Assembly: GCA_045540055.1 (NCBI GenBank)
Contig: JAZQGO010000033.1
Location: 1-25,979, forward strand
Reading direction: 5' to 3'
From: SIG565 sp045540055
Lineage (GTDB): Bacteria > Bacillota > Clostridia > Oscillospirales > Acutalibacteraceae
Length of the DNA: 25,979 nt
The notes beneath the pieces were generated by a model that did not search any database, was not told where the DNA came from, and was given only the letters and a program-made list of their open reading frames with translations. Both the position numbers and the translations under genes were made by a program. Positions 1-10,600 of the stretch are shown in pieces. How positions within the stretch are numbered: position 1 is the first letter of the stretch; each line of letters opens with the position of its first letter.

Positions 1-24
1 CTATAAAGGAATATATATCGAACC

Positions 25-205
25 AATTAAAGCACGACCAAGAAAGCGACCAATTAAGTCTTTTCGACCCGCGGGACCCATTTAATGGGTAGTAAATAAA
101 TGTTGCATGGCTGGCAGGCCAACCTTAAAACGCACTTGTGCCGAGGCCCTGTCGTTCAGGGCTATACCCGAAAATGAAATACCACCCGCTATGCGGGTGG
201 ATATT
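25..205 (+). ncRNA. Possible small structured RNA ending in an intrinsic terminator (6S-like?)
   Basis: No convincing protein gene lies here. The stretch holds several hairpins: ACCCATT/AATGGGT near 76-90, TGGC/GCCA near 108-121 and GCCCTG/CAGGGC near 146-162. It ends in a strong terminator at 182-200. A short CCTTAAAAC tract followed by a GC hairpin faintly recalls the 3' half of 6S RNA. In proteobacteria ssrS sits next to zapA, which is nearby here. The family, the strand and the 5' end are all unproven; a TATATA at about 12-17 could be a -10 box. The opposite strand is possible if the RNA is processed from the U32 transcript. Confidence 0.25.
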
Positions 206-214
206 TATTTATAT
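182..214. terminator. Bidirectional-looking intrinsic terminator
   Basis: CCACCCGC (182-189) pairs perfectly with GCGGGTGG (193-200) across a three-base loop. It is followed on the plus strand by an AT-rich, T-rich tail. On the minus strand the tail is TATTTCATTTT, so it can also end the U32 peptidase transcript, whose stop codon is 15 bases away. Confidence 0.75.
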
Positions 215-2278
215 TTATTCAACACATCGGTAATATAAACCGCGCGTGTATTCTCCCGCCGTCTTACCGCCTTTTTTGTAGCTGCAAATAGTTTCTGTTA
301 CCTCATCTGTTGTTTCGTCGGTAAAGTAAAGCGTTATAAAATCGAGTCCGTTTAGCTCATCGAGGCGGTCGGCAAGGTAGATGGGTCGGGAATTAAGCAG
401 CTCGCTATAGCCGTCACGACAACGCACAGGGAAAAGTATACCCTTGCGGTCGGTCAGGCACTGCTTGCGGCCGCAATCCTTGCAACTCATACCGTTTTTA
501 ATAGGGCAGTTAACCGTCACCATAAGCGGCAGATGTCCGTAAGCGATAATACCCTTGCGGGCAGCAGTTTTTATTCTTTTTGCACCGCCGAGCTGTATTT
601 CGGGGGACAACAATAGCCATTCACAGCCCATTTCTTCAAGGCAGGCGGCGGTTTGAGAGTTATAAATATTAAGTGAAAAGTTAGCGGCAATACGCATACC
701 TGCTCTATGAGCGATATCAAACTGCGCCACATTTGAGCATATGGCGCCAACAAAGCCGTTTTCTTTAAAATGCTCAAGGCGGCGTGCAAGTAAAGCCTCG
801 CTTTTTATCCAGCGTGGCAGTTCGACCCATTTATCTATGTTTTTAGGCAGGTCGGCCGTTGCAATATCACAGTCGTCAGGCAGAGAAAATCGGGTGATGC
901 CCTGACAGTTTTCGGGTATTTGCTCTATAGTGTCAAATCGGCAGAAAATATCAGGTGTAACATCACGAATTTCACCCTTTTCTATATTGGGTAAGGTGCT
1001 CTCTGCGTGATTTTTCGACTTGGTTCTGAGCTTGCATAGACGCTCTACACACTCGCGTCTTAAATTATTAAGCACCGACATACTGACCGAGAGCCCGGCA
1101 TCGAGGTCGCATTCGGCATTTTGGAGTCTAAAGGGCGTGCCGCCAAGCTTTGAAAGTGACTTGATTACAGTATCGGTATCGGTACTGCGGTTTATTGCTT
1201 TCTCGGGTACGGGACCCGACACCAAAGCGGTGTTTGTGCCGTCAGAAAGTGTCAGCTCTATCGGTTTGCCACTTTTTATTATAATTTTACCACTAAGACA
1301 AATGCTCTGTCGTTCGTTTCGGTATAGCTCGTGAATTTTCGGCAGCACGTCGGCGACGGTCATGACATCGTCTTTGGTGCGAATACCGAACATATCCCTG
1401 CCCGTCTCACCCGTAAAATAGCCGTCGGTAAAGCCCGAGCGAGAGAAAACACCGCCAAGCATCGCTTCAAGCGGCATATCGGTAGCTGTGCCGCTAAGAG
1501 CCTGACGGAGTGCGGCAGTAGCGGCGGCTACATACTCGGGGCGCTTCATTCGTCCCTCTATTTTAAAGGAATCGACACCCATTTCGTGAAGCTCGGTCAG
1601 ATGACTTACAAGGCTTAAATCTTTAAGGCTTAAATCATAGCCGTTGCCGCCCGTAGCGGCGAAGGGCAGTCGGCAGGGACCTGCACAAAGACCTCGGTTA
1701 CCGCTGCGCCCACCAAGCATTGAGCTTAAAAGACACTGGCCTGACACCGACATACAAAGTGCGCCATGCACAAAGACCTCAACCTCGATATTCTCTTTAT
1801 GTGCAGTGTCGCATATTTCTTTTATTTTCCCTCTGCAAAGCTCACGAGCCAAAACAACCCTTTTAACACCCAGTTTTTTAATGAATGGTATGGCCGAGGG
1901 GCTGTGCACCGTCATCTGAGTTGAGGCGTGAAGGGGCAGGTGTGGCAGATGTTGCTTCAGCAGTCGCATAAGACCGATATCTGCGGTAATCACGGCATCA
2001 ACGCCGAAAAGATATGCCTTTTTTGCCGTTTCAAAGGCGCCTTGCAGCTCATCGTCCGACAAAATGATATTAAGGGTTAAGAAAACCTTAACCCCTCTTA
2101 TATGACAATATTCAATTGCTTGCTTTAAATCAAACTCGCCGAAGTTGTCGGCATTTCTTCTTGCATTAAAATTCTTAGCGCCTAAATAGACGGCATCTGC
2201 GCCACTGCGGACGGCGGCGATGAGCATCTCTTTGTTGCCTACAGGCGAAAGAATTTCGGGCAAACGCTCAATATTCAT
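215..2278 (-). CDS. U32 family peptidase / RlhA-like protein (DUF3656-type C-terminus)
   Basis: A 687-residue protein of the collagenase-like U32 family. Members include E. coli RlhA, which is needed for 5-hydroxycytidine formation in 23S rRNA, so the 'peptidase' label is historical. The N-terminus has the family signature (LPEILSPVGNKEML, then SGADAVYLGAKNFNARRNA). Around residue 170-190 is the conserved HGALCMSVSGQCLLSSMLGG segment. Four cysteines in a CPIKNGMSCKDCGRKQC cluster near the C-terminus could bind metal or Fe-S. The frame opens with GTG at 2281 followed at once by ATG at 2278. The GGAG motif stands 7 bases before the ATG and only 4 before the GTG, so I prefer ATG. It lies 17 bases downstream of zapA, probably in one operon. 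Length is normal for the long form. The exact substrate cannot be told from sequence. Confidence 0.9.
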   Translation of the reverse strand: MNIERLPEILSPVGNKEMLIAAVRSGADAVYLGAKNFNARRNADNFGEFDLKQAIEYCHIRGVKVFLTLNIILSDDELQGAFETAKKAYLFGVDAVITADIGLMRLLKQHLPHLPLHASTQMTVHSPSAIPFIKKLGVKRVVLARELCRGKIKEICDTAHKENIEVEVFVHGALCMSVSGQCLLSSMLGGRSGNRGLCAGPCRLPFAATGGNGYDLSLKDLSLVSHLTELHEMGVDSFKIEGRMKRPEYVAAATAALRQALSGTATDMPLEAMLGGVFSRSGFTDGYFTGETGRDMFGIRTKDDVMTVADVLPKIHELYRNERQSICLSGKIIIKSGKPIELTLSDGTNTALVSGPVPEKAINRSTDTDTVIKSLSKLGGTPFRLQNAECDLDAGLSVSMSVLNNLRRECVERLCKLRTKSKNHAESTLPNIEKGEIRDVTPDIFCRFDTIEQIPENCQGITRFSLPDDCDIATADLPKNIDKWVELPRWIKSEALLARRLEHFKENGFVGAICSNVAQFDIAHRAGMRIAANFSLNIYNSQTAACLEEMGCEWLLLSPEIQLGGAKRIKTAARKGIIAYGHLPLMVTVNCPIKNGMSCKDCGRKQCLTDRKGILFPVRCRDGYSELLNSRPIYLADRLDELNGLDFITLYFTDETTDEVTETICSYKKGGKTAGEYTRGLYYRCVE

Positions 2279-2295
2279 CACATTTCTCCGTTTGG

Positions 2296-2766
2296 TTAAA
2301 ATGGTAAATCGCCGTTCTCATCAAAGGGGATATTTTCCTGCTCTTCGAAAAAATCATCCTCCTGCGACTCGTCCTCATCTTCGCTCTCGGCAAAAATATC
2401 GTCTGTAGGTGCGGGGGAGATGGGTTCTATACGCTCGGGCACAGGTGTAGCTGCGCCTTCGGTATACTGCTTAAGTAAACGGCGGGAGACCTCGGCATCC
2501 ATTTTAGCGCAGGCCGTTTCTTCTAAAAGTCTTTTAATTTCAAGGCGCAGCTTTTCGCTCTCAAGCTCTGCCTTTTTTGCTTCATCAAGTGTTTCAAGCG
2601 CCGTCATAACGGCCGCCATTGTGGTGGATAAAAAGGGGCTGCGCGCCTGAACGGTATTCATTCTGCGCTCAAGCTCACCAGCAATGCGGCGGATATAAGC
2701 CTCATCGTCCTCGCTTGAAATGGAATATTCAATACCGCCAATTTTTAAACGTATATTGTTTGCCAC
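2296..2766 (-). CDS. zapA: Cell division protein ZapA
   Basis: ZapA binds FtsZ in the cytoplasm and promotes bundling of the Z-ring. The first ~95 residues fit the family: a short beta-rich head (IRLKIGGIEYSISSEDDEAY) and then a long coiled-coil helix rich in Glu, Lys and Leu (LDEAKKAELESEKLRLEIKR). The last ~50 residues are a Pro-rich then very acidic, low-complexity tail (runs of E/D, ending in NGDLPF) that typical ZapA of ~90-100 residues lacks. The start is GTG at 2766, preceded by a strong GGAGG about nine bases away. The U32 peptidase gene follows 17 bases downstream, and this zapA-U32 pair is common in Clostridia. The function of the acidic tail is unknown. Confidence 0.85.
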   Translation of the reverse strand: MANNIRLKIGGIEYSISSEDDEAYIRRIAGELERRMNTVQARSPFLSTTMAAVMTALETLDEAKKAELESEKLRLEIKRLLEETACAKMDAEVSRRLLKQYTEGAATPVPERIEPISPAPTDDIFAESEDEDESQEDDFFEEQENIPFDENGDLPF

Positions 2767-2879
2767 TGCCCTATACCTCCATACAAACCTTTCTAAATAA
2801 TATTTTATAATAAAATGAGCTAAAATTAAAGAGTTTTTTTAAAATTTTGTCGTAAAATGTTTGTGACAGCAATTTTTCC

Positions 2880-2908
2880 TTTACACGAAGGCGTCAGAGT
2901 AATATAAT
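2880..2908 (+). promoter_or_regulatory. SigmaA-type promoter for apgM
   Basis: TTTACA (2880-2885) and a perfect TATAAT (2903-2908) are separated by 17 bases. This lies about 40 bases before the apgM start, which has its own AGGAG at 2933-2937. Confidence 0.8.
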
Positions 2909-2946
2909 TAAGGTGTAAATAATTCTCGTTATAGGAGTCGATATAA

Positions 2947-4161
2947 ATGAAATATTTAGTTATACTTTGCGACGGTATGGCAGATAGTAGGGACGCTAAC
3001 TTCCTCGGCGGCAAGACGCCTATGGAAATAGCCAAAAAGCCTAACATGGACGCTCTGGCACGTGACGGCGAGGTTGGTATCTGCAAAACGGTTGCCGACG
3101 GTTTAAAGCCGGGCAGTGACGTTGCAAACCTTTCGGTTATGGGCTACGACCCTGCGGTTTGTTATACAGGTCGTTCACCGCTTGAGGCAGCAAGCATCGG
3201 TGTAGAGCTAAAGGATACCGACGTCGCACTCCGCTGCAATATTGTGACCCTTTCGGACGAGGAAAATTACGGCGACAAAACAATGGTTGATTACTGTGCC
3301 GGCGATATCTCAACTGAGGAAGCACGCGAAATTATAAAAACCGTAGAGCAGCATTTTGGCAACGATATTTATAAATTTTACCCCGGTGTTGCCTACCGCC
3401 ACTGCTTAATTGTTGACGGTGGCACTACCGAGCTTGGCAACATGACACCGCCGCACGATATAAGTGGCAGGATTATAGGTGAGTATTTAAGCGATAACGA
3501 AAACGCTAAGCCGCTTATAGAGCTTATGAAAGAGAGTTATGACCTATTAAAAGACCACCCCGTTAATCTTGAGAGAATTAAGAAGGGCGAGCGCCCTGCT
3601 AATTCCATTTGGCTTTGGGGTGAGGGCAAAAAACCGAGCCTTGAAAGCTTTAAAGAGAAGTTTGGAATTAGCGGCACCGTTATTTCGGCGGTTGACCTAT
3701 TAAAAGGCATTGGCATTTGTGCCGAAATGAATGTGCCCGAGGTAAAAGGCGTAACTGGTTATATAGATACTGATTTTGATGCCAAGGTTAAGGCGGCAAA
3801 AGAGGCGTTCCAAAATGGTAGCGATTTAGTATACCTGCATTTTGAGGCGCCTGACGAGTGCGGCCATCGCGGTGAAGCTGAAAACAAGGTAAAATCTATT
3901 GAAATAATAGACCAAAAGGTTGTCGGCGAGATGGTAAAATATCTTGATACAAAGGGCGACTACCGCATACTCATTATGCCCGACCACCCGACACCGCTAA
4001 ACACCAAAACCCACTCGGCAAAGCCGGTGCCGTATTTAATATACGACAGCACCAAAAAGCAAAACGGTGTATCGGTATTTACCGAAGAAACTGCCGAGGG
4101 TACGGGTGTGTTTGTTGAGCACGGTCCCGACATTATGAAAAAGCTTATTGGGGTGTTATAA
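2947..4161 (+). CDS. apgM: Cofactor-independent phosphoglycerate mutase, archaeal type (aPGAM)
   Basis: Interconverts 3- and 2-phosphoglycerate in glycolysis and gluconeogenesis. It is a metal-dependent enzyme of the alkaline-phosphatase superfamily, unrelated to dPGM. The 404 residues match the usual ~400 of the archaeal-type family. Seen motifs are CDGMAD at residues 8-13 (metal-binding Asp), GSDVANLS at 56-63 (the catalytic hydroxyl region), a FEAPDECGHRGE metal-site segment, and MPDHPTPL from about residue 344. ATG at 2947 has AGGAG nine bases upstream and a clear promoter. Members of this family in bacteria are sometimes annotated as a proposed homoserine kinase, because some cluster with threonine genes; no threonine genes are visible here, so the glycolytic role is preferred. 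The next gene starts two bases after the stop. Confidence 0.92.
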   Translation: MKYLVILCDGMADSRDANFLGGKTPMEIAKKPNMDALARDGEVGICKTVADGLKPGSDVANLSVMGYDPAVCYTGRSPLEAASIGVELKDTDVALRCNIVTLSDEENYGDKTMVDYCAGDISTEEAREIIKTVEQHFGNDIYKFYPGVAYRHCLIVDGGTTELGNMTPPHDISGRIIGEYLSDNENAKPLIELMKESYDLLKDHPVNLERIKKGERPANSIWLWGEGKKPSLESFKEKFGISGTVISAVDLLKGIGICAEMNVPEVKGVTGYIDTDFDAKVKAAKEAFQNGSDLVYLHFEAPDECGHRGEAENKVKSIEIIDQKVVGEMVKYLDTKGDYRILIMPDHPTPLNTKTHSAKPVPYLIYDSTKKQNGVSVFTEETAEGTGVFVEHGPDIMKKLIGVL

Positions 4162-4162
4162 A

Positions 4163-4453
4163 ATGGCGCGCAGAGATTACGAAAAAGCCGAGAGAGAAAA
4201 GACGAAAATCACAGAGCACTTTAAAAAGCAAAGAAGACGCTTGGCACTTATATTTTGGCCCTGTGACATAGCGGCGGTTGTTTTGTCGGCTATTATTATT
4301 GATGCCGTGACCGCCGGTGCAGATTTTGTGCAGTGGTTTATTATTGCGCTCTTGTTTGTACTGGTTTTTCCGATAACAATGTACTCAAAAAAGATGGCGT
4401 CACTAAAACGCACCGAGCAAACACAAATAAACTTAGCACAACAGGATTTATAA
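4163..4453 (+). CDS. Small two-helix membrane protein, unknown function
   Basis: A 96-residue protein I cannot assign to a family. It begins with a strongly charged cytoplasmic segment (MARRDYEKAEREKTKI through KKQRRR, residues 1-30). Two hydrophobic stretches follow, about 31-52 and 60-79, probably a membrane hairpin, and then a short polar tail. ATG at 4163 starts two bases after the apgM stop and is chosen over an upstream in-frame TTG at 4148 that overlaps apgM. The ribosome site is weak (GGGGTG), so translational coupling to apgM is likely. The shared terminator at 4495-4529 closes the pair. Confidence 0.65.
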   Translation: MARRDYEKAEREKTKITEHFKKQRRRLALIFWPCDIAAVVLSAIIIDAVTAGADFVQWFIIALLFVLVFPITMYSKKMASLKRTEQTQINLAQQDL

Positions 4454-4494
4454 AAGTTAAATAATACCAAAATTCGACAAAATTTCCGGAACAG

Positions 4495-4529
4495 AGACGC
4501 TATAATTTTAATAGCGTCTTTATTTTTTT
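4495..4529 (+). terminator. Intrinsic terminator of the apgM transcript
   Basis: AGACGCTAT pairs with ATAGCGTCT around a short AT loop and is followed by a T-rich run (TTTATTTTTTT). Confidence 0.9.
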
Positions 4530-4616
4530 GCCTAAAAATAAGATAAACAGAGAGGGAGATGACAGAGCGGTTTAATTTACAATAATAATTTGTGCAAAAG
4601 ATATAGTTTTAAAAAC

Positions 4617-4622
4617 AGGAGG
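4617..4622 (+). promoter_or_regulatory. Consensus ribosome binding site of the RHS gene
   Basis: AGGAGG stands six bases before ATG 4629 and fixes the start. A promoter is less clear: TTTACA at about 4575 and a GATATAGT at about 4598 are present with poor spacing. The stretch 4530-4616 shows nothing else. Confidence 0.75.
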
Positions 4623-4628
4623 TAAAAT

Positions 4629-7600
4629 ATGAAAAAAAGAATTTTATCTATTATATTGGTACTTGCCATGTTTATGAGCGCTTTTCCGTTGGAAACACTT
4701 GTTGCAGCGCAAGAAGCAATAATGGATGCGTTTTCATCTAAAACGGAAGCCGTTTTGGAGGAGAGCATTACAGAAGAAGTACATATCATAGGCGAGGATG
4801 AAAGTCGCCGCGATGAAACAACAAAGCACTATATTTTGAGCAACGGCAACAGAAAAGCCGTCAAATATGCACAACCTGTTCATTACAAAAACAACGGCAA
4901 ATGGGTGGATATTGATAATTCACTCGAATTTGACGAAACAACTAACGAGTATACAAACAAAGCAAATTCGTTTAAGGTTAATTTCAATAAAAATTCAGGC
5001 AGCCAAAAGCTGTTTACCATTGAGAATAACGGATACATAATGTCTTGGAAATATAAGTCAAATTCAAGCAAAAGGTCGGCAGTTAACGGTAAACCGCAGG
5101 CGAAGGAGACCGAAAATCTTAACGGTTTTGATAAATATACCCAAAATGTCAACAGTAAGATAAAATACGAGGGCTTTGAAGATAAAAGCACGCTTGAATA
5201 CGTTGTAACCGCCACAGGTGTTAAAGAAAATATAATTTTACAGTCGGCTGACTGTAGAAATGAATTTACATTTGAGGTTAAAGCGGATGGTTTAACACTA
5301 ACAAAAAATGAAGACGGCAGCATTTCGGTCACCTCTAAAGAAACAAATGAAGAGGTGTTCTATATTCCTGCACCATTTATGTATGATTCAAACGACGAAA
5401 TATCATACGACGTAGAGTATAACATTACTTCAAAAAACAAAAAATACACACTGACTTTGTTGGCAGACCGCGAGTGGCTTAACAGTGCCGACAGAGCTTA
5501 TCCTGTCACCATTGACCCTGTTGTTGAAACACAACAGAAAAAATCGACAATTGCGTCAACCTTCGTTTCAAGCAAGCAGCCAAGCACCAATTTTGGCAAT
5601 GCAGGAGACTCCTATGTTGGTGTTGAAACAGCTAACTATGGCGTTTGCCGTTCGCTTTTTAAAATTACGTTACCAAGCTTAAACAAGGGCGATATGGTCG
5701 TCGGTGCATATATGGGGCTCTATTTACATAATAACAGTTTTTACACAACCAGTATGCCCGACAAGCAAATCAATGCGCACGCTATAACTAAATCTTGGAA
5801 CGAAACATCGGTAACCTGGAACTCCAATGTTACATACGATAGCATTGTATTGGACTATAATTACATAAAGCAAAGCGAAAGCAACGGTGCGCTTTGGTTA
5901 AAACAGTTTGATATAACAAGAGTGGTTAAAAGCTGGTACGAAGGCACGTCAACCAACTATGGTATTATGATTAAGGCGGCTGCAGAGACGGGCGACAATG
6001 CAGACGTTGCGGCGCGCTCATGCTTCTGGACCGAAAACCAAAATGGAGCATCAGATTTATACCCCTATATTGCTATTGAATACCGCAACAACAAGGGCTT
6101 AGAGGATTATTGGAGTTATACAACTGCAGGCGCCGAGGATGCAGGAACAGCCTATGTAAATGATTTTACAGGCAACCTAGTGTTTGCTAATACTATTGCA
6201 GGAAGCAGTAGTGAATTGGGTGCTTTATCAATACAATTAGTATATAACGGATATGCGGCGGGCACAAAGTATGTTGCGGCAAAGGGCAATAATATGACAA
6301 CTACAGTGGGACAAGGTTGGAGCCTTAACGTATTGCAAACCGTCAGACCGTCAAGTGTTTATGGTTTGAGCGGCACTTCCGCTTCTGCCTACCCGTATGT
6401 ATATGCCGATAGTGACGGTACAGAACACTATATTTATAAAGATACCTCGTCGGGAACGACCAAATACGTAGACGAGGACGGCTTGGGTCTTACCCTTGTT
6501 TTAGGAACAAGCTCTGTAAATTGGAAATACCGTATTACAGATAAAGCAGATAATAAATATTATTTCAATTCGGTGGGCAACCTTTATGTTATAAAGGATG
6601 CCAACGGCAACGAACAACTCAGGGCAACCTACGATTCAACAAATAAAAAGATACAAACTGTAAAAGATGCGGCAGGTCACCTTTATACCTTTACCTATAA
6701 TGGCGATTTTATTACTAAAATTACAGACCCTGCCATGCGTGAAACCACGCTTAATTACGACAGTGAGGAAAAAATCGCAACAATCACATTCCATGACGGA
6801 ACCTACGTTCAATACGAATATGATAGTGATAAATGCTTATCAAAAGCAATCGCAAGTAGTGGATATACGATTGAATTCTCTTACACTTCAGGTGCCAAAG
6901 GAAAAAGAGTAAGTAGCATTTGCGAAAAGGCGGGAACACCCGAAGCACCCGGCACACAAGCGGGTCAAACCGTTACCTTTGACAGAACTCAGTACAATGC
7001 CACAGTTATTCGCACTGCCGGTTTGGATGGTATACACAATACCGAGGATACAAATTGCGGTGCAGATGATATCATAACAGTTTTGCAGTTTGATAATGCA
7101 GGTCGCACCGTATCACAACAACTGCGTTATGGCGACGGCAAAGAAATAGGTGCAGGTGCATACTCATATACCTCTGCGAGTGACGATACCTCAACCTTAG
7201 GCTCTAAAAACAAAATTTCGTCGAGTGCCTCGCTTGGTAAGAATGTTGTAAACCTCTTAACAGGAGGTAACGGTGAGGACGCAAGCCTTTGGGAAGGCAG
7301 TATTTCAGCTACCGTTACGGGCACTAAAACGGCTGTAAGCACGCAGTATTATATGGGCAAAAAAGCCTTGGAGGTTAAAAACACCGCACTGACAGACAAC
7401 GGTGTTAACTATTTCAGGCAAAGACTTAATAATGTTAAAGTGAGCACAAAATACACCCTTTCGGCATATGTTAAAACTGTTTCACTTTCGGATGCTGAGG
7501 CAGTAGAGGTACCGGGGATACATAAGGGCGCCTATCTTCAGATAAATGCCTGTGACTCATCGGGAGCCGAGTTAAAAACTGTCTATTCCGAATTTTTAAC

Positions 7601-10600
7601 TGAAGATACAGATACAAACATAAATAACGGCTTTAGACGGTTATCTACAACCATAGAAACACCCGAAAACACAGCACAAATAAGAGTATATCTCTGTTTC
7701 AGAGATATGATAGGCTCTGCGTACTTTGACTGCATTCAGCTTGAAGAGGGCGAGCTTGCAAGCACGTATAATATGCTTGAAAATGCAAGCTTTGAAACGG
7801 CATCAAGCGGCTTGCCAACAAAATGGACAGTAAAAAATATAACCTACAGTGTGTCGGACGGCACCATTACTCAGGGTGTTAATGGAAGATCCAAGAAGGA
7901 AGGCGCAAGCTCAATGCGTATTCTCGGCTCGGCAAGCACACAAAAGCACGCTTACCAAAGAGTACCTGTTGAGGCAAATGTGAACGATACATATATTGTA
8001 AGTGGTTGGGCAAATGCATACGCAGTCAGCGACGCGCTTCATTCGTCATATTTCGATATTTGCCCAGAGGTTAAATATACAAAAACCGATGCAAGCGGTG
8101 CCAAGACTACGGTTTATCAGAAAAAGCCTGCGGCAAAGTTCAACCCTGCGATAACAGGCTGGCAGTATACAGCCACTTCATTCTCACTCGCATATACGGG
8201 TGCTGAATCGGGCTGCACCTATACGCCCGAATTGGTTACCGTAATAGTAAGATATTACAATCAGGCAAACAGAGGTTACTTTGACCATATTATGCTTTGC
8301 AAGGAGCCTGCGCCCACCTACACCTATGATAAAGAGGGCAACCTCGTTTCTGTAGCGGCAAACGGCGAGCAGAGCACAAATGCAGTATATGATGATAATA
8401 ACGACCTTGTTTCATATACCGATACGGTAGGTAATAAAACCACTATGGTATATAACGACTATCATCAGTTGTTGCGTTCAAAATCTCCAAAGGGCGTATA
8501 TACCGCCAACGGCTATAACGATAACGGCACATTTGGGGCAAGCGAAAAGCGAAACAAAGAGACCACCTCCACATCTACAGTAGTTGTAAGAACACATCAG
8601 GATTATTACGCCGATGATGCCGATAGCGCCATTAAAGAGAATGCCTATGTAAAATCGGTATATGACGAGCACGGCAGAGCGGCGGCAACCTATACCTACG
8701 ATTATGCCACAGGTGCGGTAACCACGGTTACTGATGCAAAAGGCACCGTGACAACCAATAATTACAACAGTGATTTCACAAAGCTAAATTCCGTAGAGAC
8801 GGGCGGTAGTAAGGTAACCTACAGCTACAAAGAGGCTACCAATATAATCTCCTCAATTCTATTCGGCTCGGCGACTAAAAACGAACAGTATGGCTTCGAG
8901 TATGACGATTTTGGTCGTGTAACGGCTACCAAGGTGGGTAGTACTGCACTGTCAACCAATACATACGCCGCGCGTAGCGGTCTGTTAAACTTGACAACCT
9001 ACGGTAACGGTGATACAATTAATTACAGATACAATCTGTTAGGTCTTGTTGACCAAACCGTACGTACCGACGGCGATAATACAAGAACATTTAATTGGGC
9101 ATATTCGTCGGCAGGCGTGCTGTTAAACCATACTGACAGCGTAAATAACCGCAGATTTAATTACGATTATGATTCCTTAGGCAGACTTGTGCGTTATGAA
9201 ATGCGCACACAGGATAATGCCAAGAATATCGGCTTTGTTGAGCAGGGCTATGATTTACGCAACAACGTAAACCGTCTTGTGTTCAACATTGGCGACACAA
9301 CCATTAAGCAGATTTTCAGTTATTCGACGTATAGCAAAAAAGATGCCGATGGCAATGCCATTGCCAACAGCTCGGCAAGCTACGCTAAGGATAATCTGCC
9401 GACGCTTTATCAGATATCCGGCACAAGATATGCTACGTATAATTATGACTCAATAAATCGACTTAACAAGCGTACACTTTCTACCAACAGACCAATATAC
9501 AATAACTACGTATACTGGTTGTCTGATAGAAATGCTACCAGCACCGCCGATACCGTTGACCTTTACAGAACGCATCAGCTGTTAAGAGAAATTGTAGATA
9601 ACACCGCGTATGACTACACCTATGACGTATCGGGTAATATAACGGCTATATCAAAGGCGCAAAGAGCCGAAGCAAATACCGATGCAATAGGTATTACCAA
9701 TTCGGCAGAATACCGTTCATACGCTTATGATAACCTAAATCAGCTAATTCGTGAGAATAATGCTACCAATAACAAAACAACGGCATTCTCGTATGACGAG
9801 TTGGGTAATATTACTTCAAAAACCGAGTATGCTTATACTACAGGCGATTTAGGTACTGCAAATAAGACTGTACTTTACGGCTACTCAAACGACGGCAAAC
9901 AGGGTTGGAATAACCTATTAACCTCGGTTGACCTTGACGGCGACGGCGTTATTACCGCTAACGAGCAGATAAGCTATGACGAAATAGGCAATCCTACAAG
10001 CTATCTTGGTAACTCACTTGCTTGGGACGGCAGACAGCTTACAAGCTATAACGGTATTAGCTACAGCTATGATGCCGACGGTATAAGGGCAAGCAAGACT
10101 GTAGGCAACACCAAGACCGAATATTATTACGTCGGCGGTATGATACGCTACCAGCAAACCTTAAATACCGAAACCGGTGAGGTTACAGACGGTCTATTCT
10201 TTTATTACGATAGCTATAACCACCTAACCGCAATACGTCACGCAACAAGCGAATTTACAAACTACTACTACGTAACCACCAATATGCAGGGCGACGTACT
10301 GGGAATCTATACCTCAGGCGGCGATTTAATAACCGCTTATGATTACGATGCTTGGGGTAACTGCACCGAAACACATTATATAACCCAGTATAATATTGGT
10401 ACCATCAACCCCATACGATACAGAGGCTATTATTACGATATTGAGACAGGGCTCTATTATGTATCCAGCCGTTATTACGATCCTGAGATCGGTCGGTGGA
10501 TTAATACAGATGCTTTGGTTGATCAGAGTTCTGTATTAGGGTATAACTTATTTGCATATTGTCGCAATAATCCGGTCAATATGACCGACACAACCGGTAA

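Noticed and set aside
1020..1919. Three plus-strand open frames opposite the U32 peptidase gene
   Set aside because: They are antisense shadows with no ribosome sites and compositions unlike real proteins; the minus-strand gene is well supported.
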